Source: JAJRQY01 sp965224435 (GTDB taxonomy: Bacteria > Actinomycetota > Acidimicrobiia > Acidimicrobiales > SZUA-35). From it: a stretch of 64,000 bases of DNA. Positions within the stretch are counted from its first letter, which is position 1. The number at the start of each line of letters is the position of its first letter. The stretch lies in contig OZ245048.1 of assembly GCA_965224435.1 (NCBI GenBank), positions 2,852,001-2,916,000 on the forward strand, read 5' to 3'. The notes under the pieces were generated by a model that searched no databases, had not been told where the DNA came from, and worked only from the letters and a program-made list of their open reading frames with translations. A program made the translations under genes and the position numbers. Shown one piece after another: positions 1 to 8,275 of the stretch.

Positions 1-1034
1 AAATCACCGCTGGCGACAGCCTCGGCCAGGACCGTCATGCGGCCAAGCCTGCGAGCAAATCCGCGGAAAGCTATGGCAACCACGACCAAGATGACTGCGC
101 CAGCGGCCACAAAGACACCAATGATCGACATTCGTACACTGTTCAACCTTTGGTACAAGCCAGCCTGGTCAACCTCAATGACCACGATCCAGCCTGGGTC
201 TCCCTCGATTCGGGCCGCTGCTTGCACAACCTCAACTCCGAACTGGTCCGTTGTCTCCAGAACTGGCGAAGGCTCGAACGGGTTGGGGTTGGTTTGCAAA
301 TTGAAGGAACTGCCAACAATTGGGCTATCACTGCGCAAGATCACTTCGTACTCACCAGCCGAAACTGGCTGAAGCACCACGGTCCGAGTGTCCGTCTCCA
401 GCGTCTCGGACAAGTCAACCGAACCCTCAAGCAGGACGTTGAGGTCCCACTCAGTGACCAACCACATCGAGACCCCAGATGGTCCGGAACGGACTCGACG
501 AACAATGCCCACATGAGGTTCGCCGTGGTGCAGGAAAACATCGCCTACCAGTACATCGCCGGTTCCAATTTCTAGGCGCACGGCGTCAGCTTCTGGTTGA
601 AGATCGCCACCAACAAATCCGCTTGCGGATTCACCACTGACCCGAAGTTGCACACCAAGAAGGCCGTCGCCTTGGAGCCGTGTGAACGACGCGTCCATGA
701 ATTCGTCAAGGCGCACGGTGGTTACACCCGCACCGGTCTCCAGCGAACTCAGATTCGAGATCCACTGGATAAAGACGGGGTCATCTTCAATGGTTCGAAT
801 CCGATCAATCGCCCCATCAACAGAACTTTCGATTCGATCAGCTTCGACTTGTCCGGCGAGGGCGACGTTGCCCAGCATCTGTCGTTGCACCATCCCGGAC
901 GCGACATTGGCCACCTGGACGCCGAGTAGCACCAGGGGCAGGCAGGAAGCCATCACCGCCAGGCTCACTTTCTGGCCAAGACGGAGGCGACGCCATACAA
1001 GAACAGGCCGCACCCGGCCAGACTCCGATGTCAC
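1..1034 (-). CDS. membrane sensor protein with HAMP domain, partial (C-terminus off the window)
   Basis: I translated the reverse strand by hand because the gene has no stop inside the window. It reads from about 1034 to the left edge. Near the N-terminus is a first hydrophobic segment (KVSLAVMASCLPLVLLGVQV), then about 240 residues of predicted extracytoplasmic sensor region. A second membrane segment (around GVFVAAGAVILVVVAIAF, bases about 115-60) is followed at once by a HAMP-like linker (RRLGRMTVLAEAVASGD). This is the layout of dCache-type sensors attached to a histidine kinase, diguanylate cyclase or adenylate cyclase output. The output domain lies outside the window, so the activity cannot be named. 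The start is uncertain: GTG at 1034 is used, GTG 1013 and TTG 1067 are alternatives, and an in-frame stop sits at 1085. Confidence 0.7.
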   Translation of the reverse strand, partial: MTSESGRVRPVLVWRRLRLGQKVSLAVMASCLPLVLLGVQVANVASGMVQRQMLGNVALAGQVEADRIESSVDGAIDRIRTIEDDPVFIQWISNLSSLETGAGVTTVRLDEFMDASFTRLQGDGLLGVQLRVSGESASGFVGGDLQPEADAVRLEIGTGDVLVGDVFLHHGEPHVGIVRRVRSGPSGVSMWLVTEWDLNVLLEGSVDLSETLETDTRTVVLQPVSAGEYEVILRSDSPIVGSSFNLQTNPNPFEPSPVLETTDQFGVEVVQAAARIEGDPGWIVVIEVDQAGLYQRLNSVRMSIIGVFVAAGAVILVVVAIAFRGFARRLGRMTVLAEAVASGD

Positions 1035-1149
1035 CCCAACCCATCGGCCTCTGAGCCGTGGATTCAAGCCCCGAATCTGCTTCTAGGGCCTAGGACCTAT
1101 ACCCACATTTCAGATCAGCCTGCTTGTAGACCGATCCAGCTGCGATGGC

Positions 1150-1941
1150 TCAGGATGGCCGGTGGATGTCGCCTCTCGCATCACGCAATGAAGGAGCCAG
1201 TCGCCCCGACCGCAGGGCAATGATCTCTGCGCAGATGGAGATGGCAGTTTCTTCCGGTGTTCGGGCCCCAAGATCGAGGCCAATTGGCCCCATCATGCGA
1301 TCCAATTGCTCCTGGGAAACACCTTCGTCCAGCAACCGGCGATTTCGATCATCAGTCGTGCGGCGAGAGCCCATTGCACCCAGGTAGCCAACATCGGTCG
1401 CTAGGGCAGCGATCACCGCCGGCACATCGAACTTAGGGTCATGGGTGAGCACACAAACTGCGTCTCGTGGGCCAAGATCTGGCCCGACCTTAGCCAAGAG
1501 CCGGTGCGGCCAGTCAACAACAACTTCATCAGCCGCAGGAAATCTCTGGTGGGTGGCAAAGACTGGGCGGGCGTCACACACCGTCACCCGATAGCCAAGA
1601 ACCTTGGCCACACGACAAAGCGATGCGGTGAAGTCGACGGCACCAAAGATGAGCATGACTGGAGGTCGGGCGTAGCTCTCAATGAAGATGTCGAGAACAT
1701 CTTGGCGGGCTTCTCCGTGCTCCCCATAGTGGCGAATGCCTGAAGTCCCCGCCGCCAGCTCACCAATGGTGTCCCGCACAACGACACGGTCAAGGTCTGT
1801 GTTGCCCAACGATCCCAACACGGTGCCATCTGCTTTGACCAGGAGTTTTGCTCCCGAGTCTTGGCCACGAACAATGGTTGCTAACGCAACGGGTTCTTCC
1901 GCCTTGATCGCAGCTGCCAGCTCATTAAAGAGTTCGGCCAT
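1150..1941 (-). CDS. XdhC-type maturation factor, Rossmann (C-terminal) domain protein
   Basis: The 263-residue product resembles the C-terminal half of XdhC/CoxI proteins, which handle sulfuration and insertion of the molybdenum cofactor into xanthine-dehydrogenase/CO-dehydrogenase-type hydroxylases. A Rossmann-like stretch (VMLIFGAVDFTASLCRVAKV) is followed by the family segment VCVLTHDPKFD and the loop GYLGAMGSRRT. The usual GAGxxA dinucleotide motif reads GAVDFTA here, so the second glycine is replaced. The gene is the last of a four-gene cluster and starts 3 bp after the stop of the separate XdhC N-terminal domain gene, so the normally fused protein is split in two. The exact substrate enzyme is unknown because no large hydroxylase subunit is nearby. 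Confidence 0.8.
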   Translation of the reverse strand: MAELFNELAAAIKAEEPVALATIVRGQDSGAKLLVKADGTVLGSLGNTDLDRVVVRDTIGELAAGTSGIRHYGEHGEARQDVLDIFIESYARPPVMLIFGAVDFTASLCRVAKVLGYRVTVCDARPVFATHQRFPAADEVVVDWPHRLLAKVGPDLGPRDAVCVLTHDPKFDVPAVIAALATDVGYLGAMGSRRTTDDRNRRLLDEGVSQEQLDRMMGPIGLDLGARTPEETAISICAEIIALRSGRLAPSLRDARGDIHRPS

Positions 1942-1944
1942 GGC

Positions 1945-2259
1945 CTACCAGTCCAGCGGTTCAAGAAAGAGGTGGATTGTTCCGCCACAGGTCAGACCAA
2001 CAGCGAAGGCTTCATCATCGCTGTAGCCGAAGGTCACCATCTTGCGTGTGTGATCCTTGATGCACTGCAGGGCTTCGACAACAACGGCTCCCTCGACACA
2101 GCCGCCACTCACCGAACCCGCTACATCACCGTCTTCATTAACGGCCATGGCGGCGCCAGGTAGACGCGGCCCGGATCCTTCAACGTCGACAACACGGGCG
2201 ACGGCAATCTCTTTGCCCTGACGGCGCCAACGTTGCAGATCACTCATGATCTCTCGCAT
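1945..2259 (-). CDS. XdhC/CoxI N-terminal domain protein
   Basis: This short 104-residue protein carries the conserved N-terminal XdhC_CoxI motif, GSVSGGCVEGAVV, near residues 48-60, followed by the C-terminal GLTCGGTIHLFLEPL. The cysteine of SGGCVE and that of LTCGG are the family's conserved cysteines. In most XdhC proteins this domain is fused to a Rossmann domain; here that domain is encoded by the next gene. The gene follows the FAD subunit by about 5 bp, so it is almost certainly co-transcribed with it. Role by family knowledge: delivery or sulfuration of molybdenum cofactor for the hydroxylase whose small and medium subunits are encoded upstream. An internal ATG at 2247 is a possible alternative start. 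Confidence 0.85.
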   Translation of the reverse strand: MREIMSDLQRWRRQGKEIAVARVVDVEGSGPRLPGAAMAVNEDGDVAGSVSGGCVEGAVVVEALQCIKDHTRKMVTFGYSDDEAFAVGLTCGGTIHLFLEPLDW

Positions 2260-2264
2260 GGCGG

Positions 2265-3092
2265 CTAGCTAACTCCGGCCTCGGCTAACCCACGACCAAC
2301 CAGGACGCGAGCAAGGTGTTGACGGAACTCGACGCTGGCGTTGAGATCACTGGATGGCTCCATCCCCTCGGCCGCAAGCTCGGCTGAGTCAGAAGCCGAT
2401 GCGCCGCCAGCAAGTGCTTCTTCAACTGCGGTGGCTCGAATGGGAGTTTGATGCATATTGATGAGCGACACCTGCACACCTGCATCACCTTGTTGAACTG
2501 ATGCTCCGACGATGGCCCAGTCTTGGGCTCTTCGGTTCATCTTCTGGAAGCTCCACCCCTTGCCGGTGAACTTGGGTATCCGGATCTCGGTGATCAGCTC
2601 GGTTTCTTCAATACTGGATTCTAAGAAGCCAGTAAAGAGATCAACAGCAGCGATCTCTCGCTCACCGCCTGGTCCCTTCACCATGACCGAACCATTCAAT
2701 GCGAGCAGAGCCGACGGATGGTCCGCTGCAGCATCGGCGTGAGCCAGCGAACCACCGATAGTGCCACGATGGCGGACCTGGGGGTCACCAACCTGCCCAG
2801 TGGTGTGAGCCAGCAAGGGCGCGTGTTCTTGGACAAGATCACTGATCTCGATAGCGCGATGCCGGGTGAGGGCACCGATGGCGACATGATCGCCCTGATC
2901 GCGAATGTAGGACAGATCATGCAACCGCCCGATGTCGACAACCACAGACGGATACGCCAACCGGAACTTCATCATTGGCAACAGTGAATGGCCGCCGGCC
3001 ATCAGCTTGGCTTCATCACCGTGCTCGACCAGTTGGGCCAACGCCTCATCAGCCGACTCGACACGGACATAGTCAAAGGCAACCGGGATCAT
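2265..3092 (-). CDS. molybdenum hydroxylase FAD-binding (medium) subunit, CoxM-like
   Basis: The protein has about 275 residues. The two FAD-binding motifs of the CoxM/medium-subunit family are visible: AGGHSLLPMMKFRLAYP near residue 32 and RHRGTIGGSLAHADAAADHP near residue 108. A CO_deh_flav_C-like C-terminal domain follows. It would pass electrons from the molybdenum centre and the 2Fe-2S subunit to an acceptor via FAD. The ATG at 3092 is chosen because it overlaps the stop of the upstream small-subunit gene (ATGA) and gives the usual family start (IPVAFDYVRVESADEAL). The reading frame is open 63 bp further upstream, but that stretch overlaps the neighbour. The catalytic large subunit is not encoded next to it, so the substrate (CO, xanthine, aldehyde or other) cannot be told. 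Confidence 0.88.
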   Translation of the reverse strand: MIPVAFDYVRVESADEALAQLVEHGDEAKLMAGGHSLLPMMKFRLAYPSVVVDIGRLHDLSYIRDQGDHVAIGALTRHRAIEISDLVQEHAPLLAHTTGQVGDPQVRHRGTIGGSLAHADAAADHPSALLALNGSVMVKGPGGEREIAAVDLFTGFLESSIEETELITEIRIPKFTGKGWSFQKMNRRAQDWAIVGASVQQGDAGVQVSLINMHQTPIRATAVEEALAGGASASDSAELAAEGMEPSSDLNASVEFRQHLARVLVGRGLAEAGVS

Positions 3093-3550
3093 TTGGAACC
3101 ACCAGCCACCGATAGAACAGCAGAAACAATGTTCTGGTAGCCCGTACAACGGCACAGATTGCCTTCGAGCCCTTCGCGAACTTCGGCCTCAGTCGGGTCG
3201 GGATTCTCGTCCAAGAAGGAGATGGATGCCATCACCATTCCCGGCGTGCAGTAGCCACATTGCAGAGCATGACACTCCATGAAGGCAGTCTGCATGGGCG
3301 CCATCGTTTCGCCATCAGCCACACCCTCAATGGTTGTGAGCTTTTCACCATCGGCCTGCACCGCAAGCATGGTGCAACTCTTCACCGATTCACCATTGAC
3401 GTGAATCGTGCAGGCGCCACACGATGACGTGTCGCAACCAATATTGGTGCCGGTTAGCCCAACGGTTTCTCGAAGGTAGTGCACCAGCAGGGTTCTTGGC
3501 TCAACGTCGTGACTGAAAGTCGTTCCGTTGACCTCGACGGTTATCTCCAC
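3089..3550 (-). CDS. molybdenum hydroxylase 2Fe-2S (small) subunit, CoxS-like
   Basis: The 153-residue protein has both iron-sulfur motifs of the family. The plant-type ferredoxin cluster is CDTSSCGACTIHVNG with a further Cys in SCTML. The C-terminal four-cysteine cluster is CGYCTPGM and CRCTGYQNI. The start is the GTG at 3550 because a strong GGAGG lies 5 nt upstream and the product then begins at the typical EITVEVNG. The frame is open further upstream, but that part looks like leader. It is the first gene of the small/medium/XdhC cluster and its stop overlaps the start of the medium-subunit gene. It transfers electrons from a molybdopterin large subunit, which must be encoded elsewhere. 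Confidence 0.9.
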   Translation of the reverse strand: MEITVEVNGTTFSHDVEPRTLLVHYLRETVGLTGTNIGCDTSSCGACTIHVNGESVKSCTMLAVQADGEKLTTIEGVADGETMAPMQTAFMECHALQCGYCTPGMVMASISFLDENPDPTEAEVREGLEGNLCRCTGYQNIVSAVLSVAGGSK

Positions 3551-3640
3551 AATTGCCTCCAAAGTAAACGGTTCGAAGCAGCGATCCATCGAGTCTGGCA
3601 CGGATCACACCGAATGCTCACATCCATAGACAAAAGGCTG

Positions 3641-3720
3641 GCTATTCGTCCGTGCCGCTGGCTGCTAATCCGTGCCGCTGGCTGCTAATCCGTGCCGCTG
3701 GCTGCTAATCCGTGCCGCTG
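3641..3720. repeat. 20-bp tandem repeat spanning the 3' end of the ftsB-like gene
   Basis: The unit gctgctaatccgtgccgctg occurs three times exactly (3661-3720) and once in degenerate form (3641-3660). Read on the minus strand, the last copy is the end of the ftsB-like gene, including its TAG stop at 3707-3705. Further copies lie downstream and repeat the stop codon at offsets of 20 and 40 bp, so TAG occurs in all three frames. See the finding on stop-codon repeats. Confidence 0.95.
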
Positions 3721-4073
3721 ACTATCGGCGCCGGGAGGATTCGATAGCTCTCTTCTCCGGGATACACGTAGTCGAAGTTCTCCCGAGCCACTCGCTCGAC
3801 TTCGGCGTCGGTTTCCAACAGCTGGAGCTGAACCTCCAACTTGGCGACCTCGGTGTCGAGCTCATCGAGTTGGGACTGTGTATCGGCAATCGATTCGCGT
3901 TGTGCCATCCAAGTTCGTGCAGGCAGGAGGCCAATGCCGATCACAATCATGACCGACACTCCAACGGTTAGCAGAGACGGTAGAACGCGGCGAACTAGGC
4001 GAGGCGACTTGGCCTTGCTCGTCGCCGACTTAGCTGATGAAGATCGCTTCTTTGGCTTGGTGTTCTTCGCCAT
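3705..4073 (-). CDS. ftsB: FtsB/DivIC-family septum formation protein
   Basis: This small single-pass membrane protein has about 122 residues. A basic cytoplasmic N-terminus (KNTKPKKRSSSAKSATSKAK) is followed by a membrane segment (LLTVGVSVMIVIGIGLL). Next comes a short coiled coil (SIADTQSQLDELDTEVAKLE) and the conserved extracytoplasmic end RENFDYVYPGEESYRILP. This matches the DivIC/FtsB family that joins FtsL and FtsQ in the divisome. The gene lies directly downstream of enolase, as in mycobacteria and many actinobacteria. Its last codons belong to a tandem repeat. The start is taken at MAKNTK (4073); an upstream ATG at 4094 is less likely. Confidence 0.88.
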   Translation of the reverse strand: MAKNTKPKKRSSSAKSATSKAKSPRLVRRVLPSLLTVGVSVMIVIGIGLLPARTWMAQRESIADTQSQLDELDTEVAKLEVQLQLLETDAEVERVARENFDYVYPGEESYRILPAPIVSGTD

Positions 4074-4148
4074 GAATGAGGGGATTTGGATCACAGAGTT
4101 TCGTTTTCGCCCGGTTCTGTTCTTGGTCGTTCGGTATAGTGAATTGGT

Positions 4149-5432
4149 CTAGTGAGTCTTGGGTTGACGGGAAAGAGCGGATATCCCGTGGAAGGTAGCA
4201 GCCTCACCAAGATCATCTTCGATACGCAATAGCTGGTTGTACTTAGCAACCCGGTCACTACGAGCGGGTGCCCCGGTCTTGATCTGTCCACAGTTGGTGG
4301 CAACAGCGAGGTCGGCAATCGTGGTGTCTTCGGTGTCACCCGAGCGGTGAGACATCACCGAGGTGTAGCTGGCCTTGGTAGCCATGTCGACGGTGTCGAG
4401 GGTCTCACTCAGTGAACCGATCTGGTTGACTTTTACCAGAATGGAGTTTGCGGTGTCGGCTTCAATCCCTCGACCGAGTCGTTCGGTGTTGGTCACGAAA
4501 AGATCATCACCAACAAGCTGGCAGTGATCGCCCATTGCCTTGGTGTGGGCGGCCCAGCCGTCCCAGTCCTCCTCGTCCATACCGTCTTCAACCGACACGA
4601 TCGGATAACGATCGACCAGATCGGCCAATAGCTCAACCATGCCGTCAGAGGACAGCTTGCGATCTTCGCCCGCCAGGCAGTACTCACCATCGATATAGAA
4701 CTCTGAGGAGGCGACATCCATGGCCAGCGCCATGTCGGTTCCCGGAGTGAGGCCGGCCTTGTCGATGGCGAACATCAGGAGCTCCAGTGCTTCTTCGTTC
4801 GACGCCAGGTTGGGGGCAAAGCCGCCTTCGTCGCCGATGGAGGTGGACAGGCCGCGCTCGCTCAGTACACCCTTAAGAGCGTGATAGGTCTCGACCCCCC
4901 AGCGTAAGGCTTCGGAGAAGGAAGAGGCACCAACGGGCATCACCATGAACTCTTGGAAGTCAATATTGTTGTCGGCGTGCTCGCCCCCATTGAGCACGTT
5001 CATCATTGGGACCGGCAGGACGTGAGCATTGGCTCCACCGATGTAGCGATACAGGGGAAGGTCCAGTTCATCAGCGGCAGCACGGGCGACAGCCAGTGAG
5101 ACGCCAAGAATGGCATTGGCACCGAGATTGGCTTTGTTGGGTGTGCCATCAAGATCCAACATGATGGCGTCAATTTCACGTTGCGAGCAGGCGTCGATCC
5201 CATGCAGGGCACCAGCAATCGTGGTGTTGATATGGCCGACCGCGGTCAGAACTCCCTTGCCGAGATAGCGATCGCCACCGTCTCGAAGCTCGACTGCCTC
5301 GAACTTGCCGGTCGACGCACCGGAGGGAACCAGGGCTCGGCCATGAGCACCAGAGGCCAGAACAACCTCGACCTCAACCGTTGGATTCCCACGGGAATCC
5401 AGCACTTCACGACCAACAACCTGTTCAATCAT
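4149..5432 (-). CDS. eno: enolase (phosphopyruvate hydratase)
   Basis: Enolase converts 2-phosphoglycerate to phosphoenolpyruvate in glycolysis and gluconeogenesis. The 427-residue length is normal. Visible family motifs are SGASTGKFEAVELRDGG near residue 37, GDEGGFAPNL near 202, the metal ligand regions VEDGMDEEDW and LVGDDLFVTN, and the signature loop MSHRSGDTEDTTIADLAV near 362. The start is the ATG at 5432, with AGCAGG upstream. It is followed by the ftsB-like gene after about 75 bp, probably in one transcript. A 21-bp perfect inverted repeat lies about 90 bp upstream and may be an operator. Confidence 0.97.
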   Translation of the reverse strand: MIEQVVGREVLDSRGNPTVEVEVVLASGAHGRALVPSGASTGKFEAVELRDGGDRYLGKGVLTAVGHINTTIAGALHGIDACSQREIDAIMLDLDGTPNKANLGANAILGVSLAVARAAADELDLPLYRYIGGANAHVLPVPMMNVLNGGEHADNNIDFQEFMVMPVGASSFSEALRWGVETYHALKGVLSERGLSTSIGDEGGFAPNLASNEEALELLMFAIDKAGLTPGTDMALAMDVASSEFYIDGEYCLAGEDRKLSSDGMVELLADLVDRYPIVSVEDGMDEEDWDGWAAHTKAMGDHCQLVGDDLFVTNTERLGRGIEADTANSILVKVNQIGSLSETLDTVDMATKASYTSVMSHRSGDTEDTTIADLAVATNCGQIKTGAPARSDRVAKYNQLLRIEDDLGEAATFHGISALSRQPKTH

Positions 5433-5521
5433 TTGCAACCTGCTCGTTTGTTAGCTCGTCTCGGCGGCGTGGCAGGGACGACGCACCACGTCTCGGACGA
5501 ACTTTTTGTGTTCTTTGCTCA

Positions 5522-5542
5522 CTTAGAATCACGAATTCTAAG
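5522..5542. promoter_or_regulatory. inverted repeat upstream of enolase, candidate operator
   Basis: The sequence cttagaatcacgaattctaag is close to dyad-symmetric: eight-base arms CTTAGAAT and ATTCTAAG around a short centre, on the minus strand as CTTAGAAT-TCGTG-ATTCTAAG. It lies in the gap between the enolase start and the fibronectin-repeat gene, in an AT-richer stretch, which suits a transcription-factor site. No regulator can be named from the sequence. Confidence 0.45.
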
Positions 5543-5668
5543 AAATCTCACTCTACGTGTCTTCGCAGACGCCAGATGTGAGAACACTAGCAGGCCTCGA
5601 CCTGAATGTGGGCCAATCAGGCTAGGACCAAGGACTCGAATTGGCCCAGCTTAGAAACGCGGTATCAG

Positions 5669-8275
5669 CTACGGGGTGACCCGGTTGCCGTACTCGGCGC
5701 TCACATAGAAGCCACCGACCAGACTGAAGATCGCATCGGGGTTGCCAGCAATCTGTGCCGTCCAGTAGGCCTGTCCACTCTCATCCGGAGGTCGATTGAG
5801 CATCCCCCGGTAGGTGACAATGACGTCTACTAAGGCGGAGGTGGTATTGAGGTTCTCCGCAGACTCGGAGAATAGGGTCATCATGGAGCCCCGGTTCAAG
5901 CCGCCGTCCAATTGACTGTTCCAATATGCGACACCGTCAGCTTCGCCGTCTCGGCCTAAGACATTCTGATAGACAAGGCTCACGAAGTCAGCATTGCTGA
6001 GAGCCCCATAGGTATTGACAAATTCCTGACTCTTGGAAAACTCTTGGGAAATGCTCTCCAAGTTGGTTTGACCGCTGGCTAGCAAGCCGGTCCAGTAGTC
6101 GAAACCTCCTGGTTCCGGGTTTCGCTCGAAGTAGGCCAGATAGAGACGAGCAACCGGACGCCTCGGGGCGAACTCGGGTGAGCGCATGAACTGGACAATG
6201 GTCTCGGTGACGTTGCCCTTGTCCGAAGCAGTCTGATTGGTCCAAAAGGCCAGGCCTCCGGCATCGGGGGCACGGCCGAGGAAGTCCAGATACTGCTGAG
6301 TAACGAATGCTTCCTTAGAATTGAACGGTGCGAAGCTCCGGACTTCAATCTGGTTCGAGAAGAGGGTTGGTCCCTCACCGGCCACCGTGTTGGCATTGAT
6401 TTCTGCGGAATGGAACCCGCTTGGAAGTGGACCAATCAACACCGACGAAACGTTGGCGTCGACTGTTGCTTCAACGCCTGCCATCCTCACGGTGTAGGAA
6501 AGAACAACCGAACCGCCATCTTCGGTCGGAGGATTCCAGCTGATCTGAACAACATTGCCGAACAGCTCATTGGGGACAGCCTGGATGTTGGTGACCTGAC
6601 CAGGTACATCGGGAACCACAACGCTGCCCGATGCATCGCTGAAGGCTCCGTTGCCGAAGGAGTTGATCGCTCGAACCTTGGCCGTGTAGGTGCCAGGGCT
6701 AAGGGGACTGACCTGGACGGTTGTGGCTCCTGGGGCGGCCATCACGGTCACATCGCCTGGATTCACGACGATCTCGTACTCGGTGACATCTGACCCGTTG
6801 GAACCAGGCGCCGTCCAATCGACCTTGATCGAATTCAGGCCAACTGCCGGATCAAACGAAACCGTTGGGACTGCAGGCTTGTTGGGAACTCCCGCTGGTG
6901 TGGCCTCCGCCGAGTTAGCCGATGTTGGGCCACTACCGATGGCGTTAAATGGCCGGACCCTGAAGGTATAGGGCGTGCCAGTCGTGAGGCCGGTGAAGGT
7001 GGCGGAGAGGTTAGACGTGTTCTGGCTAGCGATCTGCGTCGCTCCGTCAAAGGCGGTGACCTGGTAAGTCACGGAAGCACCGTTCGACTGCGCCACCGTC
7101 CATGACGGCGTCAGGGAAGTAGAGCTTGCAACGACCACCGTTGGCACACCTGACGGGCCCGGGGCGTCGGCCGGCGTGATCGAGTCCGAAGCAGGACTCG
7201 CAGGACCATCACCATTGCCATTCGTCGCCACCACCGTGAAGGTGACCGACGTACCAGTCGTCAAGCCGGTGAAGGTCAAAGACGTGCCCGCCGTCGTCTG
7301 AGCAGAACCACCAGTCGAAGCAAAGACCTTGTATTCGGATACAGCCGAGCCATTGGCCGCAGCCGCCGACCAATCAAGAGCGATCGAGGTCGGACTGGCA
7401 ATACTCACATTTGGCTTGCCCGGAGCCCCCGGTCCAGATGATGGAGTTACCGAAGGCGAAGCGGCCGAAGCAACACTGTCACCAATGGCGTTGGTAGCAA
7501 CAACGGTGAAGGTCACCGGAGTCCCAGGAGCAAGACCGGTGTACGTCAAGGAAGTAGCCGCCGTGGTTTGCGAGCCACCAGTCGATGCCGTCACCGTGTA
7601 CCCGGTTATTCCAGAACCATTGCCTGCGGGAGCCGACCACGACACATCAACCGAAGATGAAGAGACGCCCGAGGCGCTCGGAGCAGCAGGAGCATCCGGC
7701 ACTGCTGCGGGCGTCACCGCACTCGATGCGCCGCTTGATGCCGTGCCGCTTCCATTGGTGGCAACAACCGTAAACGTATAGGAAGTGCCAGTAGTCAATC
7801 CAGTGAACGTCAACGACAAACCAGTACCCGACGATGCTGTCGCTCCACCCGGGCTCGCAGTGACCGTGTAGTCAGAAATCGCTGACCCATTCGCCGCAGC
7901 AGCGGTCCAGTCCAAATCAACCGAAGTCGGACTGGCAACCGAGGCATTGGGAGTACCCGGTGAACCCGGACCAGCCGAAGGGGTTACCGAAGGCGAAGCG
8001 GCCGAAGCAGCACTGTCACCAATGGCGTTGGTAGCAACAACGGTGAAGGTCACCGGAGTCCCAGGAGCAAGACCCGTGTACGTCAAGGAAGTAGCCGCCG
8101 TGGTCTGCGAGCCACCAGTCGAAGCCGTCACCGTGTACCCGGTTATTCCAGAACCATTGTCTGCGGGAGCCGACCACGACACATCAACCGAAGTCGAAGA
8201 CACAACCGAAGCGGTCGGAGCAGCAGGAGCATCTGGTACACCAGACGGTGTCACCCCGCTGCGGGAGCCGACCAC
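5669..8275 (-). CDS. fibronectin type III / DUF4214 protein, C-terminal fragment of a frameshifted gene
   Basis: The 868-codon frame encodes seven fibronectin III-like domains of about 90 residues, each ending in a ...YTFTVVATN...-like strand, then about 220 residues with three or four DUF4214 repeats. Examples of the latter are VTQQYLDFLGRAPDAGGLAF, LYLAYFERNPEPGGFDYW and LVYQNVLGRDGEADGVAYW. DUF4214 is found in bacterial surface and extracellular proteins. There is no signal peptide here; it is on the upstream fragment 8251-9225. Removing 74 bp at 8261-8334 joins the two fragments into one 1160-codon frame, so this is very probably the C-terminal part of one secreted protein. The ATG at 8275 is unlikely to be a natural start. 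Confidence 0.8.
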   Translation of the reverse strand: MVGSRSGVTPSGVPDAPAAPTASVVSSTSVDVSWSAPADNGSGITGYTVTASTGGSQTTAATSLTYTGLAPGTPVTFTVVATNAIGDSAASAASPSVTPSAGPGSPGTPNASVASPTSVDLDWTAAAANGSAISDYTVTASPGGATASSGTGLSLTFTGLTTGTSYTFTVVATNGSGTASSGASSAVTPAAVPDAPAAPSASGVSSSSVDVSWSAPAGNGSGITGYTVTASTGGSQTTAATSLTYTGLAPGTPVTFTVVATNAIGDSVASAASPSVTPSSGPGAPGKPNVSIASPTSIALDWSAAAANGSAVSEYKVFASTGGSAQTTAGTSLTFTGLTTGTSVTFTVVATNGNGDGPASPASDSITPADAPGPSGVPTVVVASSTSLTPSWTVAQSNGASVTYQVTAFDGATQIASQNTSNLSATFTGLTTGTPYTFRVRPFNAIGSGPTSANSAEATPAGVPNKPAVPTVSFDPAVGLNSIKVDWTAPGSNGSDVTEYEIVVNPGDVTVMAAPGATTVQVSPLSPGTYTAKVRAINSFGNGAFSDASGSVVVPDVPGQVTNIQAVPNELFGNVVQISWNPPTEDGGSVVLSYTVRMAGVEATVDANVSSVLIGPLPSGFHSAEINANTVAGEGPTLFSNQIEVRSFAPFNSKEAFVTQQYLDFLGRAPDAGGLAFWTNQTASDKGNVTETIVQFMRSPEFAPRRPVARLYLAYFERNPEPGGFDYWTGLLASGQTNLESISQEFSKSQEFVNTYGALSNADFVSLVYQNVLGRDGEADGVAYWNSQLDGGLNRGSMMTLFSESAENLNTTSALVDVIVTYRGMLNRPPDESGQAYWTAQIAGNPDAIFSLVGGFYVSAEYGNRVTP

